From positions 7,368,501 through 7,432,500 of the forward strand of contig NZ_CP020555.1 in assembly GCF_002080455.1 (NCBI RefSeq): a stretch of DNA of 64,000 bases, given 5' to 3'. Source of the stretch: Streptomyces sp. Sge12 (GTDB lineage: Bacteria; Actinomycetota; Actinomycetes; Streptomycetales; Streptomycetaceae). A program made the translations under genes and the position numbers. Within the stretch, counting starts at the first letter, position 1; each line of letters begins with the position of its first letter. The notes under the pieces were generated by a model. It was not told where the DNA came from. It saw nothing but the letters and a program-made list of their open reading frames with translations, and ran no database searches. Below, one piece after another: positions 1 to 7,167 of the stretch.

Positions 1-2
1 TC

Positions 3-1724
3 GGCGCCAGCTTCGCAATGTGGGGCCCGCTCCCGCAGGTCCTCGAACGCTGCTTGCACGAGGTATACGAAGACCGCGGCTGGGACCTGAGAACGAGCCT
101 CAACCGCCGCCTGGGGCCGCAGGAGACATCGTGGCGGGCCTATCCGACGCTGACGGACCTCAGCCAGAAGGTGAAGGACGTCGTACCGCGCCTGGGATAC
201 GAGCCCCGGACTCAGGACGACATCCAGGCTGCCCTCTTGACCCGCCTTGACGCCATGCGCAAAGGAGGCAAAGGCGCGACCCTCGACACCGCGCAGTCCA
301 TCCCCATGCGGGAACTGTTTAACGTACCAGCCGTCATCGAACTCGAAGGCATGGGAGACGACGACGACAAGGCCTTCCTGATCGGCCTCCTGCTGATCAG
401 ACTCGCGGAACACAGACGGGCAGCCGGCCAGTCCGACGACCTCACCCACGTGCTGGTGGTCGAGGAAGCACACCGCCTCATCACCAACGTGACACGAGGC
501 GGCTCGGAATACCTGGCAGACCCCCGCGGCCAGGCCGTTGAAACGTTCACCAATCTCCTCTCGGAGATCCGCGCGTACGGCCAAGGTGTCGTCATCGCCG
601 ACCAGGTTCCCGTCCGCCTGGCACCCGACGTCGTCAAGAACACCAACCTGAAGATCGCACACCGCGTCGTCGCCGCCGATGACCGATCCATCCTCGGCGG
701 CGCCATGTCCATGACCGACGCCCAGGAACGCTTCATCAGCACACTCGGCACCGGCCAGGCCGCCGCCTTCAGCGAAGGCGACGACGCACCCCTTCTCATC
801 ACAATCCCACGCGCCCACCACAACGGCCGAGCACCACACGACACCGACGTCGCCCAAGCCATGAACCGATGGCGCACAAGACTCAGGCTCCAGGAGCTCT
901 ACCACCCACGCCCGTATTGCGCCCGAACCTGCCACGCCGCCCCTTGGGCCTGCACGATGGCCCGCGCCCTCATAGACGACCGGTACGTCCAACGAACGGT
1001 CGCACGCCTCGCACTGTCGACCGCCGAACACAGCGCAGCCCTCGACCGCCTCTGGCCCGAAGTTGTCAGCGTCCTGCGCGCCCGCCGAACCGAACCGGTG
1101 GACGAGCAGCGGTTGCTGAAGGCATTCGCCGGCCATGCCGCAGACTGGTACGCACAACGACGCGCAGCTCAGGCCTCCTGGCCCTACCGAGACACAGACG
1201 CACTGGCCGACATCCTGCGTGCCATGCTCGTACAGAAGGTGGAGGGCGCACAGGACCCAACCGTGCGTGAGCGGTTCCAATCCCAGATGCGCGAACTCCA
1301 CACCAGAGCCCACGACCCCTACCCCGACTGCGACCGAATCTGCGACCAGGCACCGCTGTGCCTCTACCGGGCGGCAGCTGGCGATGTGGTCGCATCACAC
1401 CGGTACCACCTCCAGTGGCAGCGCGCCGAGGATGCCGACGCCCGCACAGACAACGGGCAACGACGGCAGAACACCTGGAACACGGCCACAGCCAGCTCCT
1501 ACGACATAGTCGAGCAACCCCACGCCGGCATGTCACAGGACGAACGGGCACGAGTAGCCGCCGCGGCACGAAGGGCCTCCCTCTGCTTCGCCCAACAAAT
1601 GCTCGCTGACGACGAACGCAAAGTACCCAGCACGGCCCGTTGGATCGCTGGCCGCCTACTGAACGACGCAGACACAAACGGAGGGCCCAGCGACAACAGC
1701 GCTATGGGGAGCGAACTGCCATGA
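3..1724 (+). CDS. HerA/VirB4-like P-loop ATPase, C-terminal part (5' truncated by window edge)
   Basis: The reading frame is open from base 3 with no stop, and the residues before the first Met (GASFA) continue the fold, so the gene starts upstream and Walker A lies outside the window. The visible part carries a Walker B motif (HVLVVEEAHRL, about residue 150), then a conserved segment (VVIADQVPVRLAPDVVKNTN) like the motor core of HerA/TrwB-type hexameric ATPases, which pump DNA or protein. After the ATPase core comes an unfamiliar tail of about 290 residues with two Cys clusters (CARTCHAAPWAC and CDRICDQAPLC) that could bind zinc. It overlaps the next gene by ATGA (1721-1724), so the two are probably translationally coupled. 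Base composition looks less G/C-biased than the genes after 4.5 kb, which suggests transfer. A conjugation, defence or secretion motor are all possible; the sequence does not decide. Confidence 0.8.
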   Translation, partial: GASFAMWGPLPQVLERCLHEVYEDRGWDLRTSLNRRLGPQETSWRAYPTLTDLSQKVKDVVPRLGYEPRTQDDIQAALLTRLDAMRKGGKGATLDTAQSIPMRELFNVPAVIELEGMGDDDDKAFLIGLLLIRLAEHRRAAGQSDDLTHVLVVEEAHRLITNVTRGGSEYLADPRGQAVETFTNLLSEIRAYGQGVVIADQVPVRLAPDVVKNTNLKIAHRVVAADDRSILGGAMSMTDAQERFISTLGTGQAAAFSEGDDAPLLITIPRAHHNGRAPHDTDVAQAMNRWRTRLRLQELYHPRPYCARTCHAAPWACTMARALIDDRYVQRTVARLALSTAEHSAALDRLWPEVVSVLRARRTEPVDEQRLLKAFAGHAADWYAQRRAAQASWPYRDTDALADILRAMLVQKVEGAQDPTVRERFQSQMRELHTRAHDPYPDCDRICDQAPLCLYRAAAGDVVASHRYHLQWQRAEDADARTDNGQRRQNTWNTATASSYDIVEQPHAGMSQDERARVAAAARRASLCFAQQMLADDERKVPSTARWIAGRLLNDADTNGGPSDNSAMGSELP

Positions 1725-4045
1725 GCGTCAAAGAGGCACCGGATCCAGAGCCATCCCCCACTCAGCCGGAGCCGCCCCAACAGGGACCAGAACAGGGACC
1801 TTCACCTTCCTCTCCCGATCCCCCGGCAGCGATTCCACCTTCGCCCGTTGACGTAATCCTCCAGACAATCCAAGCAATACCGCCACTGAACCTTCTGCCA
1901 CCTGGGCAACCAGGCGGCCCGGCCCCACCTACGCCCGCCGAGCCACCACCGTCAACAAGCGATCAATCCTCGGCAGGAGGCGTGCCGCCAGGCCCAGCTG
2001 CTCCGCCCGATCCGCCCAAAGAGCCAGCTACGCCAAACGCGACCGCGCCCGCCCCGCCGCAGGGTCCGGGCGGTGGCGGGCCTGATCTACCGCCGCCTGG
2101 TACGGAGCCGGAGCACCCCGAGCACGATCGGCCCGGGCCAGACGGCCAGGGCCAGGGCAGTGAGAATGCCCCGCCGCCTGGAGGGGCTCCTCCGGATTCT
2201 GGACCGGAACCGGGGACACCTTCGGATCCGCCTCAGCGGCCTGAGATTCCACCCCCTCCCAATCCGGACGCGCCGCCGATGCCGGATATACCTCAGCTGC
2301 CTCCGCTTCCCCCGTTCCCGGGCTTTCCCTCACTGGGCGGGCCTGATCTACCGCCGCCTGGTACGGAGCCGGAGCACCCCGAGCACGATCGGCCCGGGCC
2401 AGACGGCCAGGGCCAGGGCAGTGAGAATGCCCCGCCGCCTGGAGGGGCTCCTCCGGATTCTGGACCGGAACCGGGGACACCTTCGGATCCGCCTCAGCGG
2501 CCTGAGATTCCACCCCCTCCCAATCCGGACGCGCCGCCGATGCCGGATATACCTCAGCTGCCTCCGCTTCCCCCGTTCCCGGGCTTTCCCTCACTGGGCG
2601 GGCCTGATCTACCGCCGCCTGGTACGGAGCCGGAGCACCCCGAGCACGATCGGCCCGGGCCAGACGGCCAGGGCCAGGGCAGTGAGAATGCCCCGCCGCC
2701 TGGAGGGGCTCCTCCGGATTCTGGACCGGAACCGGGGACACCTTCGGATCCGCCTCAGCGGCCTGAGATTCCACCCCCTCCCAATCCGGACGCGCCGCCG
2801 ATGCCGGATATACCTCAGCTGCCTCCGCTTCCCCCGTTCCCGGGCTTTCCCTCACTGGGCGGGCCTGATCTACCGCCGCCTGGTACGGAGCCGGAGCACC
2901 CCGAGCACGATCGGCCCGGGCCAGACGGCCAGGGCCAGGGCAGTGAGAATGCCCCGCCGCCTGGAGGGGCTCCTCCGGATTCTGGACCGGAACCGGGGAC
3001 ACCTTCGGATCCGCCTCAGCGGCCTGAGATTCCACCCCCTCCCAATCCGGACGCGCCGCCGATGCCGGATATACCTCAGCTGCCTCCGCTTCCCCCGTTC
3101 CCGGGCTTTCCCTCACTGGGCGGGCCTGATCTACCGCCGCCTGGTACGGAGCCGGAGCACCCCGAGCACGATCGGCCCGGGCCAGACGGCCAGGGCCAGG
3201 GCAGTGAGAATGCCCCGCCGCCTGGAGGGGCTCCTCCGGATTCTGGACCGGAACCGGGGACACCTTCGGATCCGCCTCAGCGGCCTGAGATTCCACCCCC
3301 TCCCAATCCGGACGCGCCGCCGATGCCGGATATACCTCAGCTGCCTCCGCTTCCCCCGTTCCCGGGCTTTCCCTCACTGGGCGGGCCTGATCTACCGCCG
3401 CCTGGTACCGAGCCGGAGCACCCCGAGCACGATCGGCCCGGGCCAGACGGCCAGGGCCAGGGCGGCGAAGGTCCCCAAACATCCCCCGCCCAGCCGCCAT
3501 CAACAAGCGACGAGTCCTCGGCAGGAGGCGTGCCACCGGGACCGGATGCTCTGGCAGACCCAGCCAAGGCCCCAGCTCCACCAGACTCCCCAGAGTCTCC
3601 GGAGGCTCCCGAACCGCCACCCAGCGAGCCGTCCCTGCCCGGCGGACTGCCGCCGATGACGTCGGCCCCAGGACAACCAGCGAACCCCGGCGAAGCCGGG
3701 CCAGCGGGCCAATCGGGAGAAGGGGAACCGGAACCTGGTGAACCGAAAGATCCCGACCATTCGGGGCCAGACGAGCCGGAACCGCAGCCCGACCATCCAG
3801 GGACGGACGAGAAACCCCAGCCAGTCGAGCCGCCGAGCCCGGGGCCTGACTCCCCGGGAAGTTCGAGTTCCGGCTCGGAATCGGGAACCGCGGCCGAGCC
3901 GGGTCCGTATGAGGACCGAGCTGGGGCCTCGGGCGGCGGAGGCTACAGCTCAGGCGATTCCGGAGGCGGCTGGGGATCCGGCACGCAGCCTGTCGGTTCG
4001 CGAGACGACAAGGACCGAGACGACAAGGACAAGCGGAAAAAATAG
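1721..4045 (+). CDS. Giant proline-rich tandem-repeat protein (774 aa), unknown function
   Basis: The ATG at 1721 overlaps the stop of the upstream ATPase gene and defines a 774-residue product; earlier in-frame starts would lie inside that gene. The protein is almost wholly Pro/Gly/Asp/Glu/Ser and should be disordered. Residues about 119-553 are five copies of an 87-residue unit, with a partial sixth. The N-terminal region has one short non-proline stretch (VDVILQTIQA) that could form a helix. The C-terminus is Gly/Ser-rich and ends in a charged tail (RDDKDRDDKDKRKK). No signal peptide, membrane segment or LPXTG-type anchor is visible, so a cytoplasmic scaffold or tether for the ATPase is the likeliest role, by inference only. 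Two other frames are also open across the repeats because 261 is divisible by 3; this frame is chosen for its start, coupling and end. Confidence 0.75.
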   Translation: MSVKEAPDPEPSPTQPEPPQQGPEQGPSPSSPDPPAAIPPSPVDVILQTIQAIPPLNLLPPGQPGGPAPPTPAEPPPSTSDQSSAGGVPPGPAAPPDPPKEPATPNATAPAPPQGPGGGGPDLPPPGTEPEHPEHDRPGPDGQGQGSENAPPPGGAPPDSGPEPGTPSDPPQRPEIPPPPNPDAPPMPDIPQLPPLPPFPGFPSLGGPDLPPPGTEPEHPEHDRPGPDGQGQGSENAPPPGGAPPDSGPEPGTPSDPPQRPEIPPPPNPDAPPMPDIPQLPPLPPFPGFPSLGGPDLPPPGTEPEHPEHDRPGPDGQGQGSENAPPPGGAPPDSGPEPGTPSDPPQRPEIPPPPNPDAPPMPDIPQLPPLPPFPGFPSLGGPDLPPPGTEPEHPEHDRPGPDGQGQGSENAPPPGGAPPDSGPEPGTPSDPPQRPEIPPPPNPDAPPMPDIPQLPPLPPFPGFPSLGGPDLPPPGTEPEHPEHDRPGPDGQGQGSENAPPPGGAPPDSGPEPGTPSDPPQRPEIPPPPNPDAPPMPDIPQLPPLPPFPGFPSLGGPDLPPPGTEPEHPEHDRPGPDGQGQGGEGPQTSPAQPPSTSDESSAGGVPPGPDALADPAKAPAPPDSPESPEAPEPPPSEPSLPGGLPPMTSAPGQPANPGEAGPAGQSGEGEPEPGEPKDPDHSGPDEPEPQPDHPGTDEKPQPVEPPSPGPDSPGSSSSGSESGTAAEPGPYEDRAGASGGGGYSSGDSGGGWGSGTQPVGSRDDKDRDDKDKRKK
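1952..1994 (+). repeat. Left copy of diverged direct duplication flanking the 261-bp array
   Basis: Bases 1952-1994 closely match 3500-3542. The encoded motif (STSDQSSAGGVPPGP on the left, STSDESSAGGVPPGP on the right) sits on each side of the repeat array with a few substitutions. The duplication is therefore older than the homogeneous array it encloses. Confidence 0.8.
2075..3463 (+). repeat. 261-bp tandem repeat, five full copies plus a partial sixth
   Basis: Units run 2075-2335, 2336-2596, 2597-2857, 2858-3118 and 3119-3379, with a partial copy 3380-3463. I see no base differences between the five complete copies; the partial copy has a C for G near 3410 and diverges at 3464. The period is 87 codons, so copy-number change keeps the frame of the host gene. 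Such identity implies very recent amplification or ongoing homogenisation. Confidence 0.95.
3500..3542 (+). repeat. Right copy of diverged direct duplication flanking the 261-bp array
   Basis: This is the partner of 1952-1994; it encodes STSDESSAGGVPPGP just after the last partial repeat unit. It shares the core TCGGCAGGAGGCGTGCC with the left copy and differs at scattered sites on both sides. Confidence 0.8.
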
Positions 4046-4252
4046 CCGTAGGCAGCCTCTGCTGAAGGTGGAAGGGGTGGAAGGCCTGCTCACCGTCCGG
4101 CCCACCGGCGCCAGGCCCATACCGCGTCGCCGACCACCGGGGGCGGCTCGGCTCTGTACCTGGCCCACCGCGGCCCCATGGCCGCCGGGCCCAGCGTTTT
4201 TAGCGCTCGGAGCCAGGAATACTGCAGGTATCGAATACCACCTCTCCACCAG
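4046..4252. other. Junction region between island and reductase remnant
   Basis: No gene is convincing here. It contains a short inverted repeat GGTATCGAATACC (about 4228-4240) and a small T-rich hairpin-like stretch near 4193-4208 with AGCG and CGCT arms. No tRNA, integrase target or transposon terminus is recognisable. Confidence 0.4.
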
Positions 4253-4461
4253 TGCGCCGCGGTGTCGAGGTGGTTCACCCCGAGCTCGATCGCCCGGCGC
4301 AGCACGCCGATGGCCTGATCGCGGTCTCTCGGTACGGCGTCGTCCGCGAACGCCGCACCGGTCTGGGGCAGGCGCATCGTGCCGAAGCCCATCCGGTTGA
4401 TCGTCAGGTCGCCGAGGTGCCAAGTGCCCGCCGCTGCCGCGGACATCGTCTGTGAGGTCAT
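4253..4461 (-). pseudogene. Truncated aldo/keto reductase (N-terminal ~69 residues only)
   Basis: From ATG 4461 the minus strand encodes the opening of a typical actinobacterial aldo/keto reductase: GDLTINRMGFGTMRLPQTG, then RAIELGVNHLDTAA, which is the first strand-helix and the conserved Asp of the barrel. Immediately after DTAA the homology ends and the frame reads HWWRGGIRYLQYSWL, unlike any reductase; the expected catalytic Tyr, Lys and His are absent. The frame stops at about 4090. Intact members have 280-330 residues. The break near 4253 probably marks the junction where the left-hand island joined, or deleted into, the chromosome. The start has GATCAT six bases upstream, compatible with a leaderless promoter. 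Confidence 0.75.
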
Positions 4462-4525
4462 GCCCGCATGATCCTCACCGGGTAGGCTGCCAGGCCATTG
4501 ATTAAGGCATGACGGAATCCTCGGG

Positions 4526-5557
4526 GTGGCCGTGCGGGCGGAGCTGGCGTTTTCCGTGAGCGACCTGGCGCAGATGCGCTTCGCCGTCGCGCCGATGTGG
4601 GAGGTCGGGCCCAGCTACCGGCTGCTGGCCTGCGGATCCACGCCCCTCGTGCACCGGCCCTGGGTCGAGCAGGTACGGCCGCGGCTGACGGCGGCCGGCC
4701 TCGACCGGGGCTGGCTCGCCGAGCTGGTCCCGCCCTCGGGGTACGTACCCGACTTCCTCAACCCGGTGCCCACCGGGCCCGCCCCCTCCCTGGCGGATGA
4801 ACTGGCCGGGATCCGGGCCACGACCCCCGCCCGGATCCGCCGGGACCTCGACCGCCTGGGGCAGGAGCAGGGCGGGCTCGGTCCGCGCGCACGGACCCTG
4901 TACGCCGAGCCACAGGCCCGCCTGGTCCGGGTCCTGGAGGAGATCGAGACCTACTGGGAACTGGCCCTGGCCCCGTACTGGGCACGGATCCGCGCGGTAC
5001 TCGACGCCGACGTCTTCCACCGCGCCCGGCAGGCCGCCGAGCACGGCGCGGCCCACCTCTTCAACGACCTGCACCCCTCGGTGAGCTGGGGCGACAGCGC
5101 GCTGCGACTGACCCACCGGAACCGCCCCCTGTCCCGCGGGACGGCGGGCTCCGGGCTGCTGCTGATCCCTTCGGTCTTCGTCCACCCCGTCCCGTTCACC
5201 CGCGTGACGCCGTCGGATCCGCCGCAGCTGGCCTATCCCGCACGGGGCACCGGCTCGCTGTGGGAGCCGCGGCCCACTGCCGGGACCGAGGCCCTGGCCG
5301 CCGTACTCGGCCGCTCCCGGACCCGGCTGCTCACCGAGCTGGAGACCCCGGCCTCCACCACCGAACTGGCCCGCCGTACGGGGCTCTCCGCGCCCGGCGT
5401 GTCCCAGTCCCTCACCGCACTGCGCGAGGCGGGCCTGGTCACCGCCCACCGGGCCGGCCGCTCCGTGCTGTACGCCCGTACCTCCGTCGCCGAGTCCCTT
5501 CTCGTTGCCTGCACTCCGGGCGTGGAGCGGGGACGATCACAGGGAGGGGAACCATGA
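4526..5557 (+). CDS. ArsR-family transcriptional regulator with long N-terminal domain
   Basis: The 343-residue product begins at GTG 4526 (GTG 4532 is an alternative). The N-terminal 240 residues match what I recall as the DUF5937 type of actinobacterial regulator. The C-terminal 75 residues are a winged helix of the ArsR kind: TTELARRTGLSAPGVSQSLT followed by LREAGLVTAHRAGRSVLYAR. No metal-binding Cys cluster is seen, so it probably senses something other than metals. It overlaps the next gene, an SRPBCC protein, by ATGA, so the two are co-expressed. A TAGGCT element near 4483 could be its -10 box. Confidence 0.85.
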   Translation: MAVRAELAFSVSDLAQMRFAVAPMWEVGPSYRLLACGSTPLVHRPWVEQVRPRLTAAGLDRGWLAELVPPSGYVPDFLNPVPTGPAPSLADELAGIRATTPARIRRDLDRLGQEQGGLGPRARTLYAEPQARLVRVLEEIETYWELALAPYWARIRAVLDADVFHRARQAAEHGAAHLFNDLHPSVSWGDSALRLTHRNRPLSRGTAGSGLLLIPSVFVHPVPFTRVTPSDPPQLAYPARGTGSLWEPRPTAGTEALAAVLGRSRTRLLTELETPASTTELARRTGLSAPGVSQSLTALREAGLVTAHRAGRSVLYARTSVAESLLVACTPGVERGRSQGGEP

Positions 5558-6072
5558 GCGAGCGAGCGTGGAGCCTGGCGGAGCACATCGTGGTGGACGC
5601 CGCGCCCGCGGAGGTCCACCGGGTGGTGTCCGACCTGCGGAACATGGGCCGGTGGAGCCCGGAATGCCGCCGTGTGTGGGTGGCCCGGCCGCCGGCCCGC
5701 CCCGGCAGCCGGTTCGTCGGGCTCAACCGGAGAGGGCCGTTCGTCTGGTTCACCACGGGCCGGATCCGGGCCCTGCGGGCACCGGCGCAGGCGCCGGACG
5801 GGGCCGGCGAGTTCACCTTCGACGTCGGCATCCTCGGTCTGCCGATCGCGCGCTGGGGCTACCGGACCGAGCCGGAGGGCGAGCGCACGCGCGTCACGGA
5901 GACCTGGCAGGACCTGCGGACCGGACGCGGTTCCCGCCTGACGGTGCTGCTCGGTGCGGTGTTCGCGGGCACCGGCCCGGACCGGCGCATCGCGGTCAAC
6001 CGCGCCGGGATGCGCACGACCCTGGCCCGCCTGGCGGCCGGCTTCGGTGCGGTCACGCCGCCCCGTCCTTGA
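5554..6072 (+). CDS. SRPBCC (START-like) family protein
   Basis: This 172-residue protein starts at ATG 5554 inside the stop of the regulator upstream. The opening (LAEHIVVDAAPAEVHRVVSD then RNMGRWSPECRRV) is the standard SRPBCC beta-helix start of the polyketide cyclase/dehydrase family, which binds hydrophobic ligands in a deep cavity. The ligand is unknown. It is probably the partner of the ArsR protein; an analogous pairing occurs as a fused protein at 49123. Its 3' end overlaps the convergent SHOCT gene by 20 bp. Confidence 0.85.
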   Translation: MSERAWSLAEHIVVDAAPAEVHRVVSDLRNMGRWSPECRRVWVARPPARPGSRFVGLNRRGPFVWFTTGRIRALRAPAQAPDGAGEFTFDVGILGLPIARWGYRTEPEGERTRVTETWQDLRTGRGSRLTVLLGAVFAGTGPDRRIAVNRAGMRTTLARLAAGFGAVTPPRP

Positions 6073-6328
6073 GGGACCGGCCGAACTGCTCGTCCAGTAC
6101 GGACAGCCGGCGCCAGTACTCGTCCTCGTCGATCTCCCCGGAGGCGAAGCGCCGCCCGAGGATCGCGATCGGCGACCGCTCACCGTGGGCGACCGCCCCG
6201 CGGCGCCCCCGCCACACGGTACGGCGCAGCACGGTGACGACACCGACGACGACCGCCGCCCAGATCAGCGGAAGGAACAGGATCCACGGGCCGGGCCCGT
6301 CGAATGCGAGGGTGGTGAAGGTGTCCAT
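6053..6328 (-). CDS. Small membrane protein with SHOCT domain
   Basis: The 91-residue protein has one membrane segment (WILFLPLIWAAVVVGVVTVL, residues about 15-34), a basic stretch, and a C-terminal SHOCT motif (PIAILGRRFASGEIDEDEYW, residues about 53-72). SHOCT domains are short helical pairs of unproven role found at protein ends. A GAGGAG ribosome site lies 10 bases before ATG 6328. Its end overlaps the convergent SRPBCC gene. Confidence 0.85.
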   Translation of the reverse strand: MDTFTTLAFDGPGPWILFLPLIWAAVVVGVVTVLRRTVWRGRRGAVAHGERSPIAILGRRFASGEIDEDEYWRRLSVLDEQFGRSLKDGAA

Positions 6329-6501
6329 CGTGGTTCATCTCCTCGGAAGCGGGGACTTTTCGTCTCACCCCCGAGCCTCCTCCGCGGAGCCCCGACCGTC
6401 GTCGTACACCCGGCGGCTCTCGTCGTACACCGGCGGGAGTAGCGGGAGACGGAACCGCCCTCGCCGGTCGGACGGGTGCTCACGACCCGCCGGGCCCTCC
6501 G

Positions 6502-7167
6502 TCAGCTCAGCCAGCCGGGGCGGACCAGGCCGGACTCGTAGGCCAGGACGACCAGCTGGGCGCGGTCGCGGGCGCCGAGCTTGACCATGGTGCGGCTGAC
6601 GTGGGTCTTGGCGGTGAGGGGGCTGACGACGAGGCGGCGGGCGATCTCCTCGTTGGACAGGCCCATGCCCACCAGCGCCATCACCTCCCGTTCCCGGTCG
6701 GTGAGCCGGCCCAGCCCGGCCGCCGCCGCGGGCTGCTTGGAGCGGGCCGCGAACTCGGCTATCAGGCGGCGGGTGACGCCCGGGGACAGCAGGGCGTCGC
6801 CCGCGACCACCGCCCGCACCGCGCGCAGCAGTTCCTCCGGCTCGGTGTCCTTGACCAGGAAGCCGGAGGCACCCGACCGGATCGCCTCGAAGACGTACTC
6901 GTCGAGCTCGAAGGTGGTGAGCATGACCACCCGTACGTCGGCCAGCGCCTCGTCCTCGCCGATCCGGCGGGTCGCGGCCAGCCCGTCCAGCACCGGCATC
7001 CGGATGTCCATGAGGACCACGTCGGGGCGCAGCTCCCGCACCAGACGGACCGCCTCCTCGCCGTCGGCGGCCTCGCCCACCACCCCGATGTCGGGCTGGG
7101 CGTCGAGCAGTGCCCGGAACCCGGCCCGGACGAGCAGTTGGTCGTCGGCGAGCAGGACGCGGATCAC
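6502..7167 (-). CDS. NarL/LuxR-type response regulator
   Basis: The product has 221 residues: a receiver domain with the phosphoacceptor Asp in VVLMDIRMPVLDG and the conserved Lys in LVKDTEPEELL, then a LuxR-type helix-turn-helix (LTDREREVMALVGMGLSNEE and IARRLVVSPLTAKTHVSRTM). The GTG start at 7167 overlaps the stop of the sensor kinase gene by 4 bp (GTGA), which makes the pair a cognate two-component system. The target is unknown. Confidence 0.95.
   Translation of the reverse strand: MIRVLLADDQLLVRAGFRALLDAQPDIGVVGEAADGEEAVRLVRELRPDVVLMDIRMPVLDGLAATRRIGEDEALADVRVVMLTTFELDEYVFEAIRSGASGFLVKDTEPEELLRAVRAVVAGDALLSPGVTRRLIAEFAARSKQPAAAAGLGRLTDREREVMALVGMGLSNEEIARRLVVSPLTAKTHVSRTMVKLGARDRAQLVVLAYESGLVRPGWLS

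Noticed and set aside
2075..3463. CRISPR-like array
   Set aside because: Units are 261 bp, directly adjacent and identical, with no spacers; they are coding repeats.
2028..3659. Long alternative frames of about 530 codons on both strands through the repeat array
   Set aside because: The 261-bp unit is a multiple of three, so any frame open in one unit stays open in all. Only the frame from 1721 has a coupled start and continues sensibly on both sides.
4190..4245. tRNA fragment or integrase attachment site at the island junction
   Set aside because: The TTCGA-like stretch and small inverted repeats do not form a tRNA arm set, and no second copy of a core site is present in the window.
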